This document shows, one piece after another, positions 7,149-12,890 of a stretch of 12,890 bases of DNA. The translations under genes were made by a program, and so were the position numbers. The stretch is taken from assembly GCA_030529305.1 (NCBI GenBank), contig JAUMXD010000042.1, positions 1-12,890 on the forward strand, read 5' to 3'. The notes beneath the pieces are model-generated. The model ran no database searches. It saw only the letters and a program-made list of their open reading frames with translations, and was not told the DNA's origin. This stretch comes from Allobrachymonas sp. (GTDB taxonomy: Bacteria; Pseudomonadota; Gammaproteobacteria; Burkholderiales; Burkholderiaceae). Each line of letters begins with the position of its first letter. Position 1 is the stretch's first letter.

Positions 7149-9059
7149 TCAAAATGCGGCATGCAGGCTCAGCCAGTACGTTCGCCCAGGCGCATGCACC
7201 ACACGCGGCGACAATGCCAGCACATGGTTGCCGCTGATGAATTCGGCATATTTCTTGTCGAGCAGGTTATTCACCCCGGCTCGCAAGCCGTATCTGTCTT
7301 TGAAGTTCAGCCCGGCGTACAGATCCAGCACGGCAAAGCGTTTGGCGGCTTCTTTCTGATCGATGCCTAAACCGCTCGAAGCCTCAAAATCCCCTCGCGT
7401 TTGCTTGTCAGCCAGGCGAACGGCCGCCCCCAGGTTGTAGCTGCCAGAGCTGAAGTAATTTTTGTAATCCAACTGCGCACTCAGCTCAAACGGGCGCATT
7501 TGGTACAAGGCGCGGCCATCGCTCTTGTTTTGCCCGTAGCTGTAAGTGGCTTTCATGCCCGCCGCCCAGCGCGCATTGAAGTTGTAATGGGCGTGGGCGC
7601 TGGCCACGAAAATATCGGCATCCACATTGCGCGTGACAAAACCGCCGCGGCGCAAAGCCACCCCGTTCTGGCCACGCGCACGGTCGTAAATGATCAGGTT
7701 CTTCACCTGGTCATACACCATGGTGCCACCCACCTGCCAGCCGCTTCCCAGCAAGGAGTTGTGATAGCCCGTGTAGGCCTCGTTTTTCGCATCGGCCGTG
7801 AACTTGATGAAGTTGTGCGCTTCAGGCTTGAGTCGCGGGTTGCCCACAACCGCGGCAGACGGGTTCTGATCCAGCAAGGCGCCATTGCGTGTGTTGTGAA
7901 CCAGCGCTGCCAACGAGTTGAAGCGCTCGGTGTTGTCGGGCATGCGCTTGATGTGCGCCAGGCTGAGGCTGTATTGCTGCAGCTCGGACGGCGTGAAGTC
8001 GTACTTCAACTCGCCAGAAAATGCACGGTTCTTGACCTTGCCATCAAAGGCAAAGCCGTAATAGTGCTTCCAGATCTGCTGCGGGCTGGCGAATCGCAGC
8101 GCGGGGTTTTGCGGATGGGCCATGCCGGCCCGATTTTTCCGAACCTCGGCACTGCTGTGTTCGTAGCTCAAGCCCAGCCCCAGTTTGTGCGCCTCATTGA
8201 AGCGGTAGCTGAGCGTGTTGCCCAGTCGATAGCGGTCCGTATGAATATCACCAAAGCGGTAGCCCGTGAGCACATCTCGCCGCGGCGTATGCAAATAGCG
8301 CTCGCCGTTATGCCTGTCTTTCTGATAGCTCGCTGACGCCGTGTTGTGCAAGGCCCCCCAGCTTTTGTCATATTTGAGCGACGCATCAAAAATATCGCGC
8401 TCCAGCTCGACAAGCACCCTTTGCCCCGCCGCTTGGCGCAGGCTGTAGTTGTCGGCCTGCCGCCTGATATGGCGGTAGCCCAGCTCAGCCTGCACGGTAT
8501 TGCTCAAATCGGCCGGGCCAAGGCGCGCATGCAGTTTGCCGATGTAGCGATCGGTTTTGACCGCATCGTTCTGGAAGTGCGGCTGTTTGTCATCATCAAT
8601 CTGATCGTGGATGAAAGTGAGCTTGTACTCTTGATTGGCTGAGGGCACCCAACCTAGAACGGCAGCCTGATTGAAGCGCCGGTAGCCCCAGTCCACCTGT
8701 TGGCCCGCACCATCTTGGTACCCATTGGCCTTGGTGTGGTTGATGTTGAACAGGCCATAAAAATTCGCTCCGCGTGCCTGGGTGGTGAGTGATTGATAGA
8801 AGTTTTTGCCATAAAAGCCAGCGCTTGCCTTCAACGGCTGTACGGATCGGTCAATCTGCCGTGTCACGAAATAGTAGTTGCTGCGATCGGTGTGATCGAA
8901 CTGGTTTTCCGGCATCTGGGCTTGCGCCGCAACAGGAGGAATCGGCTTGGGCGGAGCAAATTCTTTCAAGGCATGCACCGTATCCGGGTTGGCCAATTCT
9001 TCAGCCGCCACGCCGATACTCACCAAGCCGGCAGCCGTGATCAAGATCGCTTTTTTCAT
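7149..9059 (-). CDS. outer-membrane beta-barrel of the TonB-dependent copper receptor (OprC/NosA) family, lacking the plug domain
   Basis: A secreted outer-membrane protein of 636 aa: signal peptide 1-19 (MKKAILITAAGLVSIGVAA-EE), about 50 linker residues, then a full-size barrel. OprC/NosA-like signatures are ANGYQDGAG (111-119), DNYSLR (203-208), NPRLKPE (407-413), NKSDGRALYQMRPFE (511-525), VNNLLDKKYAE (596-606) and the C-terminal beta-signal GRTYWLSLHAAF (625-636) ending in Phe. The barrel starts near residue 70 (VTRQIDRSVQPLKASAGFYG), where normal receptors already have about 100 residues of plug behind them. I see no TonB box, no RG or gating motifs and no plug strands. The protein has no cysteine, so the plug CxxxM copper ligands described for OprC are absent. 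ATG at 9059 was chosen over upstream starts because it begins the signal peptide. It heads the importer locus. Confidence 0.85.
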   Translation of the reverse strand: MKKAILITAAGLVSIGVAAEELANPDTVHALKEFAPPKPIPPVAAQAQMPENQFDHTDRSNYYFVTRQIDRSVQPLKASAGFYGKNFYQSLTTQARGANFYGLFNINHTKANGYQDGAGQQVDWGYRRFNQAAVLGWVPSANQEYKLTFIHDQIDDDKQPHFQNDAVKTDRYIGKLHARLGPADLSNTVQAELGYRHIRRQADNYSLRQAAGQRVLVELERDIFDASLKYDKSWGALHNTASASYQKDRHNGERYLHTPRRDVLTGYRFGDIHTDRYRLGNTLSYRFNEAHKLGLGLSYEHSSAEVRKNRAGMAHPQNPALRFASPQQIWKHYYGFAFDGKVKNRAFSGELKYDFTPSELQQYSLSLAHIKRMPDNTERFNSLAALVHNTRNGALLDQNPSAAVVGNPRLKPEAHNFIKFTADAKNEAYTGYHNSLLGSGWQVGGTMVYDQVKNLIIYDRARGQNGVALRRGGFVTRNVDADIFVASAHAHYNFNARWAAGMKATYSYGQNKSDGRALYQMRPFELSAQLDYKNYFSSGSYNLGAAVRLADKQTRGDFEASSGLGIDQKEAAKRFAVLDLYAGLNFKDRYGLRAGVNNLLDKKYAEFISGNHVLALSPRVVHAPGRTYWLSLHAAF

Positions 9060-9079
9060 CGCCTTGTTTCCATTGGTAA

Positions 9080-9111
9080 ATTCTAATAAGAATCGTTCGC
9101 GAATTCTCCAA
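9080..9111 (-). promoter_or_regulatory. candidate promoter with overlapping Fur-like palindrome before the barrel gene
   Basis: In an AT-rich island, the minus strand has TTGGAG (9106-9111) and TATTAG (9083-9088) with a 17-bp spacer, 24 bp before the barrel gene start. The perfect inverted repeat ATTCT-aata-AGAAT (9080-9093) overlaps the -10 element, and the 19 bp at 9085-9103 partly resemble a Fur box (AGAAT...TTC.C spacing). Metal-dependent repression would fit a receptor gene, but the Fur match is imperfect and this is an inference. Confidence 0.35.
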
Positions 9112-9225
9112 TAGAAAAACCGTCTCATCAAGCGCTATCCATACCCTGCGTAGTGTCTTTGAGGGGCAGAAACCCCCACCCAGCAATGGGTCAGCGCGGT
9201 GCCCCATCACTGGCAGCAAGGCATC

Positions 9226-9248
9226 AAAAAATTGCGGCAAAAGCCCAA
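9226..9248 (-). terminator. rho-independent terminator of pncB
   Basis: Reading the minus strand just after the pncB stop, TTGGGC, a TTTT loop and GCCGCAA form a 6-bp stem with one bulged base, followed immediately by six T. It begins 12 bp after the stop codon and would insulate pncB from the barrel gene downstream. Confidence 0.55.
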
Positions 9249-9260
9249 GCAGGCATGCCC

Positions 9261-10460
9261 CTAGCCTGGCTGGCGCGCAGGCGGCGGTGCAATTTCGAAC
9301 ACCTGGCGCAGATAGGCCAGGTAGTTTTCATCGTCGCACATGCCTTTGCCGGGCGTGTCGGAAATCTTGGCCACGGGCTGGCCGTTGCAGCGCACCATCT
9401 TGATGACGATTTGCAGCGGCTCGTAACCCAGATCGTTGGTGAGGTTGGTGCCAATGCCGAAGGCCAACTGGCAGCGCCCTCGAAAACGCTGGTACAGCTC
9501 GATGGTGCGCGGCACGGTCAGCCCGTCGGAAAAAATCAGCGTCTTTGTGCGCGGATCCACGCGGTTTTGCACGTAGTGCGCCAGCATTTTTTCGCCCCAA
9601 TCGAAAGGGTCGCCGCTGTCGTGGCGCGCGCCGTCAAACAGCTTGCAAAAGTAAAGGTCAAAGTCGCGCAAAAAGGCGGCCATGCCATATACGTCAGACA
9701 AGGCGATGCCCAGGTCGCCGCGATACTCTTTGGCCCACATTTCAAAGCCAAAGACTTGACTGTCGCGCAAGCGCGGGCCCAGCGCCTGGCAGGCTTGCAG
9801 GTATTCGTGCGCCATGGTGCCCAGCGGCGTGAGGCCCAGCTGCATTGCGTACAGCACGTTGCTGGTGCCCGCCAGCTGTCCGCCCGCGCCTGTGCCCAGC
9901 CCCGCCATGAGCTGGCGCAGCAGCCCCGCATGCCAGCTGCGCGAAAAGCGCCTGCGCGTGCCGTAATCGGCGATCTTGAGTTGCTCCAGCCCAGGCGCCT
10001 TGAGCTGCGCCATCTTGGCGTGCAGGCGGCGGTCGCCCTCGGCCACGTCGGGCTGCGGCTGGGTGTTGCGGAAGTACACCTCGTTGACGATGGCCAGCAG
10101 CGGAATCTCGAACAAGATGGTGTGCAGCCAAGGCCCGCGGATGGTGATGTCGATCTCGCCATTGGGCAATGGGGCCAGACTTACGTATTTTTCGTTGAGC
10201 TTGAACAAGCCCAGAAAATCCACGAAGTCGCTCTTGATGAAGCGCAGCGCGCGCAGATAGTCCAGCTCTTCATCACTGAAGCACAAAGTACACAGGTGGC
10301 GAATTTCCTCGTGGATTTCTTCCACATACGGCGCCAGCTGCACGCCGGGGTTGCGGCACTTGAACTTGTATTCCACCTGCGCGCCGGGAAACTGGTGCAG
10401 CACCACCTGCATCATGGTGAATTTGTACAGATCGGTATCGAGCAGGCTGTGGATGATCAT
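9261..10460 (-). CDS. pncB: nicotinate phosphoribosyltransferase
   Basis: Cytoplasmic first enzyme of the Preiss-Handler NAD salvage route: nicotinate plus PRPP, with ATP hydrolysis, gives nicotinate mononucleotide. The 399-aa length matches the ~400-aa enterobacterial enzyme. Visible family blocks are [11 protein letters not shown] (8-18), DYGTRRRFS (165-173), GTSNVLYA (198-205), GTMAHE (214-219) with His218 in the place of the phosphorylated active-site histidine, ARHDSGDP (278-285), LIFSDGL (308-314) and [12 protein letters not shown] (334-345). The ATG at 10458-10460 gives the expected N-terminus; the ribosome binding site is weak. It appears to be transcribed alone, with a candidate promoter about 100 bp upstream and a terminator after the stop. 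Confidence 0.97.
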   Translation of the reverse strand: MIIHSLLDTDLYKFTMMQVVLHQFPGAQVEYKFKCRNPGVQLAPYVEEIHEEIRHLCTLCFSDEELDYLRALRFIKSDFVDFLGLFKLNEKYVSLAPLPNGEIDITIRGPWLHTILFEIPLLAIVNEVYFRNTQPQPDVAEGDRRLHAKMAQLKAPGLEQLKIADYGTRRRFSRSWHAGLLRQLMAGLGTGAGGQLAGTSNVLYAMQLGLTPLGTMAHEYLQACQALGPRLRDSQVFGFEMWAKEYRGDLGIALSDVYGMAAFLRDFDLYFCKLFDGARHDSGDPFDWGEKMLAHYVQNRVDPRTKTLIFSDGLTVPRTIELYQRFRGRCQLAFGIGTNLTNDLGYEPLQIVIKMVRCNGQPVAKISDTPGKGMCDDENYLAYLRQVFEIAPPPARQPG

Positions 10461-10556
10461 GATGAGCCGGTGGATGGTTGCTGAAGGCAGGCCGGGCGCG
10501 GATTAGGCATGAGCAATTGCACGCCCGTGCGATGTCCGTATGCGTGTGACGACAAA

Positions 10557-10584
10557 AGTGTACCCAGCACACGCCCCTTGTCAG
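10557..10584 (-). promoter_or_regulatory. candidate sigma-70 promoter of pncB
   Basis: On the minus strand, CTGACA (10579-10584) and TACACT (10557-10562) are spaced by 16 bp, matching the consensus hexamers at 5 of 6 and 4 of 6 bases. Transcription would begin near 10550, leaving a leader of about 90 nt before pncB. Confidence 0.45.
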
Positions 10585-10808
10585 CGACACAAACACAGTC
10601 GCAGCATGGGCTTTGGGATGCTTGCCCACCTATGCTGCGAGCGACGGCACAGACGCCCAAAACAAAAGCACGCCCCGCCGCCGCAAGCGCCTGCGCCAGC
10701 ACCCGTCAAACCGCCATTTCGGCCAACCATTGCGGCACACTACGCGGATGCAAGCCCAGCAGTTGCTGGGCGCTGATTTCAGGCGCACTCACATGGCACG
10801 GCACCTGC
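10585..10808. other. non-coding stretch between the pncB promoter and the regulator remnant
   Basis: Overlapping open frames on both strands are Arg/Pro/Ser-rich and match no family I know. The 5' half of the HxlR-type gene (normally a CP..R..IGG.W helix-turn-helix region) should lie here but is not recognisable in any frame, so the stretch is probably decayed or replaced DNA. Confidence 0.4.
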
Positions 10809-11045
10809 GCCCACACCCTCACGCATCGGCTCAAGCGTTTCGGGCGCCATGGCCTCGTCAACCGCACCGCCTTTTCCGAAACCACGCCGCGCGTGGTCTA
10901 TGCCCTCACTCTGCTGGGCGCAGAACTGCGCTCCATGCTCGAGGCCATGCGCCGCTGGGGCGATTTCGTGATGGATGATTTGCTGGGCAATGACAAACAA
11001 AGCACCGCCTATAAGGCAGCGGATACGTGGGAAGGCCAACATTGA
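10809..11045 (+). pseudogene. HxlR-family transcriptional regulator, C-terminal remnant
   Basis: HxlR proteins are small winged-helix DNA-binding regulators of about 110-120 aa. The frame from 10809 to the TGA at 11043-11045 (78 codons) gives the second half of the domain: AHTLTHRLKRFGRHGLVNRT, FSETTPRVVYALTLLGAEL and LEAMRRWGDFV, matching the family's LT.RL...GLV.R, PPRV.Y.LT..G and L.AM..WG pattern. Just upstream in the same frame ISG (10776-10784) would fit the preceding family residues, but eight foreign codons (10785-10808) separate it from AHTL. The N-terminal half with the family cysteine is missing and no suitable start exists. A frame is open from 10509, but its upstream part is not HxlR-like. 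It converges on the restriction gene with a 24-bp gap and was probably truncated when neighbouring DNA was inserted or rearranged. Confidence 0.7.
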
Positions 11046-11069
11046 GGCCTCCCCTCGACCAAGCCCCAG

Positions 11070-12890
11070 TCACAGCAGCAAATTTTTCAACGCATCAACC
11101 GCCTTGAACGTCACCAGCCCGTCATCGCCGCGCGCGGCGAAGTGCTTCTTGCCGCATTCGATTTTCAGGCGTTCATCGCGGCGCAAGTCTTTTTCCCTGG
11201 TGCTGGACTTGGTTTCCGCCACGAAATACACCCGCTTGTCATTTTCAAATACCAGTGCCCAATCCGGGTTGTAAGTACCCAGCGGGGTATCAATCTTGAA
11301 GCGGCTGGGCAGTTTGAAGAAAAAGCGCACGTTCTGATCCAGTGCACAGTCGCGTGCAAAGCGACTTTCCACATCGCTGTCGCTCAATACACAGTCGAAT
11401 GCCGCAGAGTCTGAATCCAGCGGCTGCGCCTGCATCAGCGTTTTGCACAGGGGCGGCGTGCGCGAGCTGCTGTCTTGCGGATAAATGCTGCTCAAATAAG
11501 TCTCCACCTCTTCGAACAAAGTCATTTCATAACGGCGGCCATTGATTTCGCGGTACTCGATGCCTTCCACCTGCAAAGCCTGCAAAGTGTCTTTCATGGC
11601 ACTGACCACCATGTCCAGAAAAGCCTGTGGGTTAATCAACAACTCATCCAATCGCCCGCAGCCATCCAGAATGGCAAACGCGCTGGCGCGGCTGATATGC
11701 ACACGGCTCTGTATGTAGAAGTACACATCCGGCACCACGGCAGGCAAACGCGCCTCTTGCCGTTCCATGCTGCGCATCACGCCACTTACCCCTTCCGCGT
11801 CCATCACGATTTGGGCTTTGCTGGCTTGCACCTGGGGACGCTGCACGGCCGGATATTGCTGCTTATCGCGCAACAGCCTCACACACTCATCAATCAACCT
11901 GCCCGTATCCAGCCTCACGCTGTAGCGCGTTTGGTAATTGATTTTTTGCCAAATGCCATCAAACAGCGCCTGCTCCTCGGCGCTCAATGCCTTGCGCTGC
12001 ATCCGTACCTTGGCACGGGCATTTTTCGTGCGGCTGCTGAAAGAAAGGCCTGTATCTTCCTCAATCTCTGCTTGCAATTTGCGCGCAAAGCTGTCGTAGC
12101 TTTCATTGGCCACCACAGTCAGTACGTTGATGTTTTTGTCGTGCACCCGCTCACCCTGTGCATTCACGCACAAGCGCAGGCCACGGCCGATTTCCTGGCG
12201 CTTTTTCAGTGTGCTGTGCGTGTCGTTGAGCGTGCAGATCTGAAACACATTGGGGTTGTCCCAACCTTCTCGCAGCGCCGAGTGGCTGAAGATGAATTGC
12301 AGCGGCTCGTCCAGCGACAACAGCCGCTCCTTGTCGCGCATGATGAGCGCGTAAGTGTCGTTATCCTTTGCGCTATCGCCGCCGGTATCTTTCCAGACCA
12401 TTTGTGCCTTGCTGCCCTTGCCTTTTTTGTCGCCTGAAAAATAGCCGTTGTGTACCTCGCTGGCCGCGTGCGTGACCAAGCCCGGATATTTGCTGGCGTA
12501 CTGCGTGAATATTTCCTCGAACCACTGGGCGAATTTGCCCGGCTGCGGCTGGCCGTCGGCATCGTATTGGCGGTAATGGGCCACTTTGTCGATGAAAAAC
12601 AGGCTCAACACCTTGATGCCCTTCGGCTGCAATTGTTTCAGCTTGGCAAAATGCGCCGCTATGGTGCGCTCCATCTGGTAGCGCTGCACTGCGTCTTGTA
12701 GCGCATCTTGCCGCTGACCCACGCGCAGCACGCGTCCACCTGAAAACTCGATTTCCTCCGCACGAATTCCATTGAGCACATAGCCTTCGGCGTAAACATC
12801 CCGGCCTTTGGATTTTTCGTGCAAATCTTCGCCGAGCTTGAGCGTGACCTCTTTGCGCAGCACGCCGGTTTTGCCATTCACGTCCACGCG
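11070..12890 (-). CDS. res: type III restriction endonuclease Res subunit, C-terminal part (cut by window edge)
   Basis: ATP-dependent restriction subunit that, with the Mod methyltransferase, cuts foreign DNA between inversely oriented unmethylated sites. The visible 606 residues are the C-terminal portion; the start and the DEAD-box motifs I-III lie beyond the right edge. Present are the second helicase lobe with HSALREGWDNPNVFQICT (~203-220) and the arginine-finger motif KRQEIGRGLRL (~230-240), then a long linker, then a PD-(D/E)XK nuclease: ESRF (~508-511), YNPDWALVF (~540-548, Asp543) and FVAETKSS (~556-563, Glu559 and Lys561). All catalytic residues are intact and the frame has no break, so this part looks functional. 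The mod gene is expected to the right, upstream of res. Res and the adjacent regulator remnant mark an accessory segment next to the housekeeping pncB. Confidence 0.93.
   Translation of the reverse strand, partial: RVDVNGKTGVLRKEVTLKLGEDLHEKSKGRDVYAEGYVLNGIRAEEIEFSGGRVLRVGQRQDALQDAVQRYQMERTIAAHFAKLKQLQPKGIKVLSLFFIDKVAHYRQYDADGQPQPGKFAQWFEEIFTQYASKYPGLVTHAASEVHNGYFSGDKKGKGSKAQMVWKDTGGDSAKDNDTYALIMRDKERLLSLDEPLQFIFSHSALREGWDNPNVFQICTLNDTHSTLKKRQEIGRGLRLCVNAQGERVHDKNINVLTVVANESYDSFARKLQAEIEEDTGLSFSSRTKNARAKVRMQRKALSAEEQALFDGIWQKINYQTRYSVRLDTGRLIDECVRLLRDKQQYPAVQRPQVQASKAQIVMDAEGVSGVMRSMERQEARLPAVVPDVYFYIQSRVHISRASAFAILDGCGRLDELLINPQAFLDMVVSAMKDTLQALQVEGIEYREINGRRYEMTLFEEVETYLSSIYPQDSSSRTPPLCKTLMQAQPLDSDSAAFDCVLSDSDVESRFARDCALDQNVRFFFKLPSRFKIDTPLGTYNPDWALVFENDKRVYFVAETKSSTREKDLRRDERLKIECGKKHFAARGDDGLVTFKAVDALKNLLL

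Noticed and set aside
9178..9191. ACCCA-gcaa-TGGGT hairpin downstream of pncB
   Set aside because: Only a 5-bp stem with no T-tract; the structure at 9226-9248 with six T is a better terminator.
9153..10484. 443-codon plus-strand open frame opposite pncB
   Set aside because: Antisense shadow of PncB, whose identity is unambiguous.
10509..10808. Upstream part of the plus-strand frame leading into the HxlR remnant, as a full regulator gene
   Set aside because: The first 100 codons are Thr/Ser/Cys/Ala-rich and show none of the HxlR N-terminal helix-turn-helix residues.

Overview
The window is GC-rich, densely coded DNA from a Gram-negative bacterium. The proteins recognised (TyrS, AnmK, PncB, NnrS, an OprC/NosA-type outer-membrane barrel), the divergent tyrS/anmK pair and the GCC/CTG-rich codon use suggest a betaproteobacterium, probably Burkholderiales and Comamonadaceae-like. 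That placement is inferred from gene content, not from a marker search.

Layout, left to right. (1) 1-2953: the 5' part of tyrS on the minus strand and, divergent from it, anmK on the plus strand, separated by 345 bp rich in small inverted repeats. anmK is followed by a gene for an unrecognised secreted protein, and then by a second, 78-bp copy of the 3' end of anmK that keeps its reading frame and stop codon. (2) 3063-9059, all minus strand: a probable uptake locus. Read in its own direction it runs: outer-membrane receptor-like barrel of the TonB-dependent copper receptor family, periplasmic NitT/TauT-type binding protein with a twin-arginine signal, a 414-bp non-coding gap, ABC permease, ABC ATPase, and an NnrS-family membrane protein. 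The last three genes overlap one another. (3) 9226-10584, minus strand: pncB (nicotinate phosphoribosyltransferase) with a plausible promoter and a rho-independent terminator separating it from the uptake locus. (4) 10585-12890: a broken HxlR-type regulator remnant on the plus strand, convergent with the 3' part of a type III restriction endonuclease gene (res) that runs off the right edge.

Main points of interest. The outer-membrane barrel gene has a normal-sized 22-strand-type barrel, but the usual plug domain is missing and replaced by a short linker, so the plug-borne copper-ligand motif known from OprC is absent. This barrel is linked to a complete ABC importer and to NnrS, a family described as heme- and copper-containing and tied to nitric-oxide stress. 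Together they suggest an import route for a metal or metal chelate, or some other small ligand, connected to NO or copper physiology. The substrate cannot be read from sequence. The repeated 3' end of anmK suggests an old insertion or gene-replacement event that brought in the secreted-protein gene.
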